This document shows, piece after piece, positions 10,649-19,046 of a stretch of 35,792 bases of DNA. Under the pieces are notes generated by a model. That model had not been told where the DNA came from and ran no database searches. It saw only the letters and a program-made list of their open reading frames with translations. This DNA is from Candidatus Fusobacterium pullicola (GTDB lineage Bacteria > Fusobacteriota > Fusobacteriia > Fusobacteriales > Fusobacteriaceae), in contig JAHLFN010000026.1 in NCBI GenBank assembly GCA_018883725.1, positions 1 to 35,792 on the forward strand, written 5' to 3'. Each line of letters begins with the position of its first letter. Position 1 is the stretch's first letter. The position numbers and the translations under genes were made by a program.

Positions 10649-11857
10649 ATGGATAGTTTAAAAGAGTTATTTAAAATTGGAAATGGACCATCAAGCTCAC
10701 ACACTATGGGACCAGAGAGGGCAGCAAAAAAATTTAAGGCTAAAAATCCGGAGGCTAAGAGATTTGAAGTTGAACTTTACGGTTCTTTAGCTCTTACAGG
10801 AAAGGGACACCTTACAGATTGGATAATTGTAGAGACAATGAAACCTATACCAACAGAGATAGTATGGAAGCCAGAGGTGGTACATAAGTATCATACAAAT
10901 GGAATGCTATTTAAAGCCTTTGATGAGAGTGGGAAAAAATTAGATGAATGGTTGGTATTCTCTGTTGGGGGAGGAACTATAATGGAAGAGAACCAAGAGA
11001 GAAGAGGTGGACAGGAAGTCTATAGATTGAACTCTATGGAGGAGATAAAGAGCTGGTGTGAAGAGAATCAGAAAGAGTTATGGGAGTATGTTGTAGAGTG
11101 TGAAGGAAAAGAGATATTTGATTTCTTAAAAGATATTTGGCAAGCTATGGAGCAGGCAGTAGAGAGGGGAATAAATACTACTGGAGTACTGCCAGGAAGC
11201 TTAAAATATCCAAGAAAAGCGTCAAATTTCTATAGAAAGGCTAGAAATAATCACAGTAGAGGAGGATTTCTAGGTAGAATATTTGCCTATACATTAGCTG
11301 TATCAGAGGAGAATGGTGGTGGAGGTAGAGTGGTTACTGCACCAACATGTGGAGCTTGTGGAGTTGTACCGGGACTTCTGTATGCTCTAAGAGAGGAGTA
11401 TGATTTACATGAGGATGAGATCTTAAAAAGCCTAGCAATAGCAGGACTTATAGGAAACCTTATCAAAGAGAATGCAACTATTTCTGGAGCAGAGGGAGGT
11501 TGTCAGGCTGAGGTTGGTTCGGCTTGTTCAATGGCTGCAGCAATGGCATGTTTCCTATTGGGAGGTTCATTGGCTCAGATAGAGTATGCAGCAGAGATGG
11601 CACTAGAACACCACCTTGGATTAACTTGTGACCCAGTTGGTGGATATGTACAGGTACCTTGTATTGAGAGAAATGCAGCGGCAGCAGCAAGAGCTTTAGA
11701 TGCTGCAGCATATAGCCTATATACAGATGGAAAGCATAAGGTAACCTTTGACCAAGTTGTAAAGACTATGGGAGAGACAGGAAAGGATTTAAAACAGGAG
11801 TATAGAGAGACATCTTTAGGAGGTCTTGCAAAATTTACATTTAATGCAGAATGCTAG
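10649..11857 (+). CDS. sdaA: L-serine dehydratase, iron-sulfur type, single chain
   Basis: A 402-residue fused beta-alpha L-serine ammonia-lyase that converts L-serine to pyruvate and ammonia, a step in amino-acid fermentation. The N-terminal beta-type part starts ELFKIGNGPSSSHTMGPERAA, the substrate/allosteric signature. The alpha part carries TAPTCGACGVVPG, ISGAEGGCQAEVGSACSMAAA and LTCDPVGGYVQVPCIERN, with the cysteines expected to bind the [4Fe-4S] cluster. It is shorter than E. coli SdaA (about 454), mainly in the N-terminal half. GGGAGGAAAG precedes ATG. The pth gene begins 13 nt after its stop, so the two are co-transcribed. Confidence 0.93.
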   Translation: MDSLKELFKIGNGPSSSHTMGPERAAKKFKAKNPEAKRFEVELYGSLALTGKGHLTDWIIVETMKPIPTEIVWKPEVVHKYHTNGMLFKAFDESGKKLDEWLVFSVGGGTIMEENQERRGGQEVYRLNSMEEIKSWCEENQKELWEYVVECEGKEIFDFLKDIWQAMEQAVERGINTTGVLPGSLKYPRKASNFYRKARNNHSRGGFLGRIFAYTLAVSEENGGGGRVVTAPTCGACGVVPGLLYALREEYDLHEDEILKSLAIAGLIGNLIKENATISGAEGGCQAEVGSACSMAAAMACFLLGGSLAQIEYAAEMALEHHLGLTCDPVGGYVQVPCIERNAAAAARALDAAAYSLYTDGKHKVTFDQVVKTMGETGKDLKQEYRETSLGGLAKFTFNAEC

Positions 11858-11870
11858 AAGGAGAGAAGAG

Positions 11871-12431
11871 ATGAAGTTAATAGTAGGATTAGGAAACCCA
11901 GGAAGTAAGTATGAGAAGACAAGACACAATATAGGATTTGAAGTTATCAACTATCTTCAAAAGGACTTAGGGATAACAAATGAGAAGGAGAAATTCCAAG
12001 GGCTTATAAGTGAAAAAAATATAGATGGGGAGAAGGTACTTTTTCTAAAACCACAAACTTTTATGAATCTAAGTGGAAACTCAATAATAGAGGTTATAAA
12101 TTTCTATAAGCTAAATCCAAAGACAGATTTAGTGGTAATATATGATGATATGGACCTACCAGTAGGAAAGTTGAGAGTAAAGGAGAAGGGAAGCTCTGGT
12201 GGACATAATGGAATAAAATCTATTATATCTCACTTAGGAGATGAGTTTTTACGTATAAAGTGTGGGATAGGAAAACCTAAGGACAATACTATTGACTTTG
12301 TATTGGGACAGTTTAGTAAAAGTGAACAAGAAGAGGTAACATTGATGATAGAGAATGCAAGTAAATGTGCATGTGATATTATCCAAGATGTCGAATTAAG
12401 TAAAATAATGCAAAAATATAACAAAAAATGA
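11871..12431 (+). CDS. pth: peptidyl-tRNA hydrolase
   Basis: A 186-residue enzyme that releases peptides from stalled peptidyl-tRNA. Signatures are MKLIVGLGNPGSKYEKTRHNIGFEV with the catalytic His, FLKPQTFMNLSGNSI, VIYDDMDLPVGKLRVKEKGSSGGHNGIKSI and FLRIKCGIGKPK. The start chosen is ATG 11871, directly before the universal 'IVGLGNPG' and 6 nt after AAGGAGA (11858-11864). A longer reading from 11826 would overlap sdaA and add 15 non-conserved residues. No terminator is evident before the rnf promoter. Confidence 0.96.
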   Translation: MKLIVGLGNPGSKYEKTRHNIGFEVINYLQKDLGITNEKEKFQGLISEKNIDGEKVLFLKPQTFMNLSGNSIIEVINFYKLNPKTDLVVIYDDMDLPVGKLRVKEKGSSGGHNGIKSIISHLGDEFLRIKCGIGKPKDNTIDFVLGQFSKSEQEEVTLMIENASKCACDIIQDVELSKIMQKYNKK

Positions 12432-12452
12432 TCAAAATAATTGCAAAAACCA

Positions 12453-12481
12453 TTGAGAATTAGCAATAAATGTGATACACT
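12453..12481 (+). promoter_or_regulatory. promoter of the rnf operon
   Basis: TTGAGA (12453-12458), a 17-nt spacer ending in TGA, and TACACT (12476-12481) form a good -35/extended -10 pair. The predicted start is near 12488, 36 nt before the rnfC ATG. It lies in the 92-nt gap between pth and rnfC. Confidence 0.65.
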
Positions 12482-12523
12482 TAGTTTAGTAGAAATTAAC
12501 TTTAAAGTGAAAGGAGATTAATT

Positions 12524-13834
12524 ATGAAGTTTTTTGGTTTCAGAGGAGGAGTTCATCCACCTGAAAATAAGATTCAAACAGAGAATATGGCTGTTGAAGA
12601 AGTAAAAGCACCAAAAATGTTGTATGTTGCACTTTTACAACATATAGGGGCGCCACTAGATCCAATTGTAGCTGTTGGAGATAGGGTATTGAAAGGGCAA
12701 AAAATTGCTGATTCTCAAGCATTTATGTCATCCCCTATTCATTCACCAGTAAGTGGAACAGTTAAGAGAATAGAGGACCATGTTTTTCCATTGATGGGAA
12801 GAATAAAAACTGTAATAATTGAAAATGATGAACAGGAGACTTGGGATGAGTTATCGAAGATAGAGAAATGGGAAAATGTAGATAGAAGAACATTATTAAC
12901 AATGATAAGAGAGAAAGGTATAGTTGGTATAGGGGGAGCAAGTTTCCCTACTCATATAAAGTTAGATCCACCAGCAGATGCAAAGATAGATACACTTCTA
13001 TTAAACGGAGCAGAGTGTGAGCCATATCTTAACTCTGACAATAGACTTATGATAGAGAATCCAGAGAAGATAGTAAATGGTATCAAAATTATAAAAAAGA
13101 TACTTGGGGTAAATAGAGCTATTGTTGGTATTGAAGAGAATAAGCCAGAGGCTATAGCTTCAATGAGAAAAGCTGTTGAGGGAACTGGTATTGAGATAGC
13201 ACCACTTAAGACAAAATATCCTCAAGGAGGAGAGAAACAACTGATAAAAGCTGTATTAGATAGACAGGTTCCATCTGGAAAACTTCCATCAGCAGTTGGA
13301 GTAGTGGTACAAAATACTGGAACAGCTGCAGCTATATATGATGGTATAGTAAATGGAATACCTCTGATAGAAAAGGTAGTTACTGTTTCAGGAAAGGGGA
13401 TAATCAATCCTAAGAATGTGAAGATAGCTATTGGAACACCATTCTCTTATCTATTAGATTACTGTGGTGTAAATAGAGAGATTGTAGATAAATTAGTTAT
13501 GGGAGGACCTATGATGGGAATGGCTCAATTCTCAGAGGAAGCTCCTGTAATCAAGGGAACATCAGGATTGTTAGCTCTTACTAAGGAGGAGACAAATCCA
13601 TATAAAACAAGAGCCTGTATAGGGTGTGGAAAGTGTGTAGAGGCTTGTCCTATGGGACTAGAACCTCTAATGTTTGCAAGACTTGCAGCATTTGAGCAAT
13701 GGGAACAACTTAAAGAGTATAGTTTGATGGATTGTATAGAGTGTGGTTCATGTGCATATATCTGTCCTGCTAACAGACCATTGACAGAGGCTATAAAGAT
13801 TGGAAAATCTAAATTAAGAGCTATGAAAAAATAA
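12524..13834 (+). CDS. rnfC: Rnf complex subunit C (NADH-binding)
   Basis: A 436-residue peripheral subunit of the Rnf ion-pumping ferredoxin:NAD+ oxidoreductase, the site of NAD(H)/FMN binding. The N-terminus FGFRGGVHPPENK is typical. GIVGIGGASFPTHIKL is the glycine-rich nucleotide-binding region, followed by LLNGAECEPYLNSDNRLM. Two [4Fe-4S] motifs sit near the C-terminus (CIGCGKCVEACP from about residue 365, CIECGSCAYICP from about 404). The length is close to the clostridial form, without the long repeat tail of proteobacterial RnfC. AAAGGAG precedes ATG. It is first of a six-gene rnfCDGEAB operon with its own promoter. Confidence 0.97.
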   Translation: MKFFGFRGGVHPPENKIQTENMAVEEVKAPKMLYVALLQHIGAPLDPIVAVGDRVLKGQKIADSQAFMSSPIHSPVSGTVKRIEDHVFPLMGRIKTVIIENDEQETWDELSKIEKWENVDRRTLLTMIREKGIVGIGGASFPTHIKLDPPADAKIDTLLLNGAECEPYLNSDNRLMIENPEKIVNGIKIIKKILGVNRAIVGIEENKPEAIASMRKAVEGTGIEIAPLKTKYPQGGEKQLIKAVLDRQVPSGKLPSAVGVVVQNTGTAAAIYDGIVNGIPLIEKVVTVSGKGIINPKNVKIAIGTPFSYLLDYCGVNREIVDKLVMGGPMMGMAQFSEEAPVIKGTSGLLALTKEETNPYKTRACIGCGKCVEACPMGLEPLMFARLAAFEQWEQLKEYSLMDCIECGSCAYICPANRPLTEAIKIGKSKLRAMKK

Positions 13835-13874
13835 AAGATAACAGGAAGTGTTATTGAGTTATCAGGAGGGTAAA

Positions 13875-14819
13875 GTGACTAATATTTTTAAAATGGGGCC
13901 ATCACCTCATATAAGAACATCAGAAACAGTTGAAAGTGTAATGTATGATGTAATTATATCATTGATACCAGCATTTCTAGTTGCTGTGTATGTCTTTGGT
14001 ATAAGAGCATTTATAGTAACATCAGTGTCTATACTTACTTGTATGGTTACTGAGTATATATGTCAAAAAATAATGGGGCAAGAGCCATCTATTTTTGATG
14101 GAAGTGCTATTATAACAGGGATACTTTTTGCCTTTGTAATTCCATCTATTATGCCACTACAATATGTAATCATAGGTTGTATTGTAGCTATTGGATTAGG
14201 AAAGATGGTATTTGGAGGGCTTGGACACAATGTATTCAACCCAGCATTAGTAGGAAGAGCCTTTGTACAAGCTTCTTGGCCAGTGGCAATAACTACATTT
14301 GCTTATGATGGAAAGGCTGGGGCTACAGTACTTGATGCTATGAAGAGAGGGATACCTTTAGACTCATCTCTAATAGAGGGAGGAAACCAATATCTTCAAG
14401 CTTTCATTGGAAGAATGGGAGGATGTCTTGGGGAGACTTCGGCACTAGCAATACTACTTGGAGGACTTTATCTAATATATAAAGGACAGATAGATTGGAA
14501 GGTACCTACAATAATAATTGGTACAGTATTTGCTCTAACTTGGGCTATGGGTGGAGATCCAGTGATGCATGTTCTATCTGGAGGGCTATATTTAGGAGCT
14601 TTCTATATGGCTACTGATATGGTTACTAGTCCACACACTCCAAAGGGTAAGATTATTCATGCTCTACTTTTAGGAGTTCTAATCTCTATGATTAGAATGA
14701 AGGGTGGATACCCAGAGGGAGTTGCATACTCTATATTGATAATGAATGGAGTTGTACCTCTTATCAACAGATATACTAAGCCTAAAAAGTTTGGTGAGGT
14801 GAAGGCTAATGAAAAATAG
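13875..14819 (+). CDS. rnfD: Rnf complex subunit D (membrane, covalent FMN)
   Basis: A 314-residue multi-spanning membrane subunit beginning VTNIFKMGPSPHIRTSETVESVMYDVIISLIP, with repeated hydrophobic segments. The flavinylation motif AGATVL places the FMN-linked threonine at about residue 151. GLGHNVFNPALVGRAF and MATDMVTSPHTPKGK are family landmarks. I chose GTG at 13875, which stands 4 nt after AGGAGGG (13864-13870). A GTG at 13848 would extend it by nine residues upstream of that ribosome site. The end overlaps rnfG by 11 nt. Confidence 0.95.
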   Translation: MTNIFKMGPSPHIRTSETVESVMYDVIISLIPAFLVAVYVFGIRAFIVTSVSILTCMVTEYICQKIMGQEPSIFDGSAIITGILFAFVIPSIMPLQYVIIGCIVAIGLGKMVFGGLGHNVFNPALVGRAFVQASWPVAITTFAYDGKAGATVLDAMKRGIPLDSSLIEGGNQYLQAFIGRMGGCLGETSALAILLGGLYLIYKGQIDWKVPTIIIGTVFALTWAMGGDPVMHVLSGGLYLGAFYMATDMVTSPHTPKGKIIHALLLGVLISMIRMKGGYPEGVAYSILIMNGVVPLINRYTKPKKFGEVKANEK

Positions 14820-15342
14820 ATTTGTACATTATGGAATTGTTCTATTGGTAATAGCTGCAGTCTCAGCTGGGATATTGGGATTAGTAAATAATTTTACAAA
14901 AACAGTTATTGCAGAAAATAATGAGAGAGCTCAAAATGAAGCTAAGAGACAGGTTCTAGCAGCAGCTAGTGAGTTTAGAGCTGGGGAAGCTGTAACTTCT
15001 GAAGGGCTAGAGTTTATACCTGGATATGATGCTAATGGAAAAAAAGTTGGATATGTAACAACTGTAGCACAACCGGGATATGCTGGGGATATAACATTTA
15101 TCTTAGGAGTTAACTTAGATGGAGAGATAACTGGAGTGAGAGTTACAAACCAAGCTGAAACTCCGGGACTAGGAGCTAAGATAGCTGATGTAGAGTGGCA
15201 AGATCACTGGATTGGAAAGGACTCATCATATGAGTTCAATAAATCTGTAGACGCTTTTGCTGGGGCTACAATATCTCCAACTGCTGTTTATACAGGACTT
15301 ATCAGAGCTTTAAAAGCTTATGAAACTGGGGTGAGTAACTAA
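14809..15342 (+). CDS. rnfG: Rnf complex subunit G (covalent FMN)
   Basis: A 177-residue subunit with one N-terminal membrane helix (IVLLVIAAVSAGILGLVNNF) and an extracytoplasmic FMN-binding domain. The flavin attachment motif is VDAFAGATISPTAV, with Thr154 as the expected FMN-linked residue. NQAETPGLGAKIADVEWQDHWIGK is the conserved segment shared with NqrC. It passes electrons between the RnfB/D modules. The start ATG lies inside the end of rnfD. Its stop shares bases with the rnfE start (TAATG). Confidence 0.96.
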   Translation: MKNRFVHYGIVLLVIAAVSAGILGLVNNFTKTVIAENNERAQNEAKRQVLAAASEFRAGEAVTSEGLEFIPGYDANGKKVGYVTTVAQPGYAGDITFILGVNLDGEITGVRVTNQAETPGLGAKIADVEWQDHWIGKDSSYEFNKSVDAFAGATISPTAVYTGLIRALKAYETGVSN

Positions 15343-15950
15343 TGAAAACTAACTATGGAAAGATAATATTATCAGGAATTTTTAAAGAAAACCCTATATT
15401 TGTACTATTTTTAGGACTATGTCCAACACTGGGAGTTACAAGCTCAGCTATGAATGGACTTTCAATGGGACTTGCAGTTGTCGCTGTACTAGCTTGTTCA
15501 AACCTACTGATATCAGCTTTTAAAAGTTGGATACCATCTCAAGTTAGAATACCAGCATATATTATGATAATTGCCTCACTAGTTACAATAGTACAGATGT
15601 TGATGGAAGCATATACTCCAGACCTATACAAGGTACTTGGACTATTTATTCCTCTTATCGTTGTTAACTGTATTGTACTTGGAAGAGCAGAGAGTTTTGC
15701 TTCTAAAAATGGTGTGTTTGCATCTTTCTTAGATGGAATTGGATCAGGGCTTGGATTTACTCTTTCATTAACAGTATTGGGAATGATTAGAGAAGTTTTA
15801 GGAAATGGAACAGTATTTGGTATAAGAGTAACACCAGAGTCTTACTCACCAGCTCTTATCTTTGTATTGGCTCCAGGGGCATTTATAACTATTGCCTTTA
15901 TAAAAGCTTTCCTTAACTATCTTGAAATGAAAAAGAGTAAGGAGGGGTAA
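15342..15950 (+). CDS. rnfE: Rnf complex subunit E (membrane)
   Basis: A 202-residue integral membrane protein with six predicted helices. Signatures are GIFKENPIFVLFLGLCPTLGVTSSAMNGLSMG, then IPLIVVNCIVLGRAESFASKN and GSGLGFTLSLTVLGMIREVLGNG. The conserved Cys in 'LGLCPTLG' and 'VNCIVLGR' bind the membrane-embedded iron-sulfur site shared with RnfA in characterised Rnf/Nqr complexes. It starts at the ATG overlapping the rnfG stop and ends 2 nt before rnfA. Confidence 0.97.
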   Translation: MKTNYGKIILSGIFKENPIFVLFLGLCPTLGVTSSAMNGLSMGLAVVAVLACSNLLISAFKSWIPSQVRIPAYIMIIASLVTIVQMLMEAYTPDLYKVLGLFIPLIVVNCIVLGRAESFASKNGVFASFLDGIGSGLGFTLSLTVLGMIREVLGNGTVFGIRVTPESYSPALIFVLAPGAFITIAFIKAFLNYLEMKKSKEG

Positions 15951-15952
15951 TC

Positions 15953-16537
15953 GTGAGTTTTGGTAGTTTATTCAGTATAATTATAGGTTCAATATTTATA
16001 AATAACGTTATTTTTGCTAAGTTCTTAGGGTGTTGTCCATTTATGGGAGTATCTAAAAAGGTAGATGCTTCTCTAGGAATGGGAATGGCTGTAACTTTCG
16101 TTATAACTATTGCTTCAGCTGTAACTTGGCTTGTTTACCATTTTCTATTAGCACCATTTGGATTGGGATATCTTCAAACTATTGCTTTTATTCTGATAAT
16201 TGCTGCATTAGTTCAATTTGTTGAGATGGCTATTGCTAAAACATCACCATCACTATACAAAGCACTAGGAGTTTTCCTACCTCTTATCACTACTAACTGT
16301 GCAGTATTAGGAGTGGCTATTATCAATATTCAAGAGGGGTATAACTTCATTGAAACTGTTGTAAATGGTTTTGCAGTTGCAGTGGGATTCTCATTGGCAT
16401 TAGTTTTACTAGCTGGAATTAGAGAGAGAATAGAGTATTCAGCAATTCCAGCACCATTTAGAGGAATTCCTATAGCCTTTATATGTGCAGGATTACTTGC
16501 AATGGCATTTATGGGATTCAGTGGTATGCAAATTTAA
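15953..16537 (+). CDS. rnfA: Rnf complex subunit A (membrane)
   Basis: A 194-residue integral membrane partner of RnfE with inverted topology. Signatures are FINNVIFAKFLGCCPFMGVSKK, PLITTNCAVLGVAIINIQ and ALVLLAGIRERIEYSAIPAPFRGIPIAFICAGLLAMAF. The paired Cys of FLGCCPF and TNCAVLG complete the RnfA/E cluster site. It begins with GTG preceded by AAGGAGG, and rnfB starts 18 nt further on. Confidence 0.97.
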   Translation: MSFGSLFSIIIGSIFINNVIFAKFLGCCPFMGVSKKVDASLGMGMAVTFVITIASAVTWLVYHFLLAPFGLGYLQTIAFILIIAALVQFVEMAIAKTSPSLYKALGVFLPLITTNCAVLGVAIINIQEGYNFIETVVNGFAVAVGFSLALVLLAGIRERIEYSAIPAPFRGIPIAFICAGLLAMAFMGFSGMQI

Positions 16538-16555
16538 AAATTATTGGAGGTTAAT

Positions 16556-17545
16556 ATGGAAGCAATATTAATACCAGCAATTGTGCTGGGGTTAACAGGA
16601 CTTGCTATGGGACTATTCCTTGCCTTTGCTTCAATTAAATTTGAAGTGGAAGTGGATCCAAAGATAGAAGCAATCAGTGGAGTTCTTCCTGGAGCAAACT
16701 GTGGAGGATGTGGATTTCCAGGATGTTCTGGATATGCTGCTGCAATAGTTGAAGAGGGAGCACCTATGTCACTATGTGCACCTGGCGGAGGAGCAGTGGC
16801 GGCTAAAATTGGAGAGATTATGGGAGCATCTGTAGATGTTTCTGGTGAGAAGGTTGTAGCTAGAGTACTTTGTCAAGGAGATAATACAAGGACTACAAAG
16901 ATATACGAGTTTGATGGAGAGATTCAAACTTGTGCAGCTATGGCACTTTATGCTGGTGGAGATAAATCTTGTATGTACTCATGTTTAGGACATGGAGATT
17001 GTGAAAGGGTGTGTCCAGTTAATGCTATCAAAGTAAATGAGAGAGGGATAGCAGAGGTAGATGAGGAGAAATGTATCTCTTGTGGACTTTGTCAAAAAGC
17101 TTGTCCTAAGAAGGTAATAGCTATGTTACCACAAAATAAAAAGATAACAGTAACTTGCTCTTCTAGAGATAAGGGAGCTGTGGCTAAGAAAAATTGTTCT
17201 GTAGCTTGTATAGGTTGTGGAATCTGTGCTAAGAACTGTCCAGTAGAAGCTATAACAGTTATAGGAAACTTGGCTAAGATAGATCCAGCTAAGTGTATCT
17301 CTTGTGGAATCTGTGCTACTAAATGTCCTACAAAGGCTATTGTTAGTGATGTAGAGTTGAAGAAAGCAGAGATTATAGAGGAGAACTGTAAGGGATGTAC
17401 AGCTTGTGCTAGAAAGTGTCCAGTAGGAGCTATTGAGGGAGCTGTTAAGGAGAAACACCATGTAATTCCAGAAAAATGTGTAGGTTGTGGAATCTGTTTT
17501 GACACTTGTAAGTTTAAAGCTATAAAATTGAATATTATTAAGTAA
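16556..17545 (+). CDS. rnfB: Rnf complex subunit B (polyferredoxin)
   Basis: A 329-residue electron-entry subunit taking electrons from ferredoxin. It has one N-terminal membrane helix (ILIPAIVLGLTGLAMGLFLAFAS). An Fes domain follows (GANCGGCGFPGCSGYA), then six ferredoxin-like cluster motifs in series (CLGHGDCERVCP; CISCGLCQKACP; CIGCGICAKNCP; CISCGICATKCP; CKGCTACARKCP; CVGCGICFDTCK). The last motif has Lys in place of the usual Pro after its final Cys. This many clusters matches long clostridial RnfB forms. The start is ATG 16556, 5 nt after TTGGAGG; a TTG at 16544 lies inside the ribosome site and is rejected. Confidence 0.97.
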   Translation: MEAILIPAIVLGLTGLAMGLFLAFASIKFEVEVDPKIEAISGVLPGANCGGCGFPGCSGYAAAIVEEGAPMSLCAPGGGAVAAKIGEIMGASVDVSGEKVVARVLCQGDNTRTTKIYEFDGEIQTCAAMALYAGGDKSCMYSCLGHGDCERVCPVNAIKVNERGIAEVDEEKCISCGLCQKACPKKVIAMLPQNKKITVTCSSRDKGAVAKKNCSVACIGCGICAKNCPVEAITVIGNLAKIDPAKCISCGICATKCPTKAIVSDVELKKAEIIEENCKGCTACARKCPVGAIEGAVKEKHHVIPEKCVGCGICFDTCKFKAIKLNIIK

Positions 17546-17555
17546 ATTAAGGTAT

Positions 17556-17586
17556 AAAAAAAGATAGGAGCTCCTATCTTTTTTTT
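17556..17586. terminator. bidirectional terminator between rnfB and trkH
   Basis: A near-perfect palindrome centred on GGAGCTCC, with an A run on the left and a T run on the right. It can terminate both the rnf operon and the converging trkAH transcript, whose trkH stop codon touches its edge. Confidence 0.9.
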
Positions 17587-19038
17587 CTATTTCTCTTTTC
17601 TATAAAGGGAAGTAGAGAAGATAATCAAAAGAGGGAATATCTCCAATCTTCCAAGTAGCATAAAGAATGTTATGATTATCTTAGATGTATAGGAAAATCC
17701 AGAGTAGTTATACTCAGGTCCAACTATACCAAATCCTGTTCCAGCATTGTTGAAGATAGCAGCTGCAGCACTGAAACATGAGAAGAAATCAGGTATCTCC
17801 AATGATAGAATAATCAAAAGGAAGGCGAAAAACATAATGTATACAAGTAGATAGCTAGTTATACTACCTTGTAATTCATCAGTTATCTTTTTTCCATTCA
17901 TCTGAATAGTCATCTTTCTATTGGGAGTGGTAACCCTTTTGATAGTTCTAAAGAATATCTTACCAAGTATAATCACACGGGAAACCTTTAATCCACCAGC
18001 AGTAGAACCAGCACATCCTCCTATAAATATAAGGAAGAGAAGAACTATTTGAGAAAATAGTGGCCAATCACCAAAGTTAACAGTGGCAAAGGCTGTACTG
18101 GTAATCAGTGAAGAGACAGTAAAGAATACATCCTTTAGAAGTAATTTTATACTTTCATATCTTGGAGCTAAATTCAAACAGATGAGAAGAAAGCTACCAA
18201 AGATAAATCCTATATACCATTTCAACTCTTCATTTTTGAAGAAATCTTTAAATTTTCCCATCATAATAAAGTAAAACATATTAAAATTTATACCAAAAAC
18301 TAGCATACCAATAGCTAGAATATACTCGATAGAGCTATTGTTATAGTAAGCTATACTATTATTTTTCATAGAGAAACCACCTGTTCCAGCGGTACCAAAG
18401 GCATGAATAATAGCATCAAAGAGAGGCATACCAGCCATTCTAAGAGCTATGATTAAGATAATAGTTAGAGCTACATAGATAAGGTAGAGTATCCTTGAGT
18501 TATATGACATCTTAGAAACCAACTTACCAAATACAGGACCTGGTACCTCTGCCTTCATTATATAGGTACTAGGTGTATTATTCTGTGGAATGATAGCAAT
18601 TATCAAAACTAGCATTCCCATTCCACCTATGAATAGAGTAAAACTTCTCCAAAAGAGAAGAGAATTACTAAGAACTTCAATATCTGGAATAACTGTGGCA
18701 CCAGTAGTGGTAAATCCACTCACTATTTCAAATACAGAGTCTATATATGAAGGAACCTCACCACTGATACACAGGGGAAGGGCTCCAAATAGTGACATAA
18801 ATATCCAAGAGAGGGAAACTATAGCAAACCCTTCCTTTGTAAATACCTTCTCATCCTTTGGTTTCTCCTTCGGTAGAATTTTTGTAAATAGAAATATTAA
18901 AAGTATAGTTATAACATATGAAAATTTCAATCTCCAACTCTCTTGATAATAGAAGCTAATCAGTAGAGGAATAGCTAAAAATATCATTTCAAGAGAGAGG
19001 ATTGTCTTGATTGTGTAAAAAATAATCCTTTTATTCAT
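17587..19038 (-). CDS. trkH: TrkH-type potassium uptake channel
   Basis: A 483-residue membrane protein of the TrkH/KtrB superfamily, built of four membrane-pore-membrane repeats. The pore loops with selectivity-filter glycines are visible: SGFTTTGATVIPD, FGTAGTGGFSMKN, FATVNFGDWP followed by GGCAGSTAGGLK, and FNNAGTGFGIVGPE. It imports K+ when bound to a TrkA regulator, here encoded immediately upstream with an 8-nt gap and a ribosome site overlapping the trkA stop. Length agrees with E. coli TrkH (483). Confidence 0.95.
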   Translation of the reverse strand: MNKRIIFYTIKTILSLEMIFLAIPLLISFYYQESWRLKFSYVITILLIFLFTKILPKEKPKDEKVFTKEGFAIVSLSWIFMSLFGALPLCISGEVPSYIDSVFEIVSGFTTTGATVIPDIEVLSNSLLFWRSFTLFIGGMGMLVLIIAIIPQNNTPSTYIMKAEVPGPVFGKLVSKMSYNSRILYLIYVALTIILIIALRMAGMPLFDAIIHAFGTAGTGGFSMKNNSIAYYNNSSIEYILAIGMLVFGINFNMFYFIMMGKFKDFFKNEELKWYIGFIFGSFLLICLNLAPRYESIKLLLKDVFFTVSSLITSTAFATVNFGDWPLFSQIVLLFLIFIGGCAGSTAGGLKVSRVIILGKIFFRTIKRVTTPNRKMTIQMNGKKITDELQGSITSYLLVYIMFFAFLLIILSLEIPDFFSCFSAAAAIFNNAGTGFGIVGPEYNYSGFSYTSKIIITFFMLLGRLEIFPLLIIFSTSLYRKEK

Positions 19039-19046
19039 CTAAAATC

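Noticed and set aside
11826-11870. Upstream start for pth adding 15 residues
   Set aside because: It overlaps the sdaA coding end, is not conserved and lies before the ribosome site at 11858-11864.
17092-17505. Minus-strand open frame of 137 codons opposite rnfB
   Set aside because: Antisense to the cysteine-rich ferredoxin repeats; its repetitive composition is produced by the rnfB codons.
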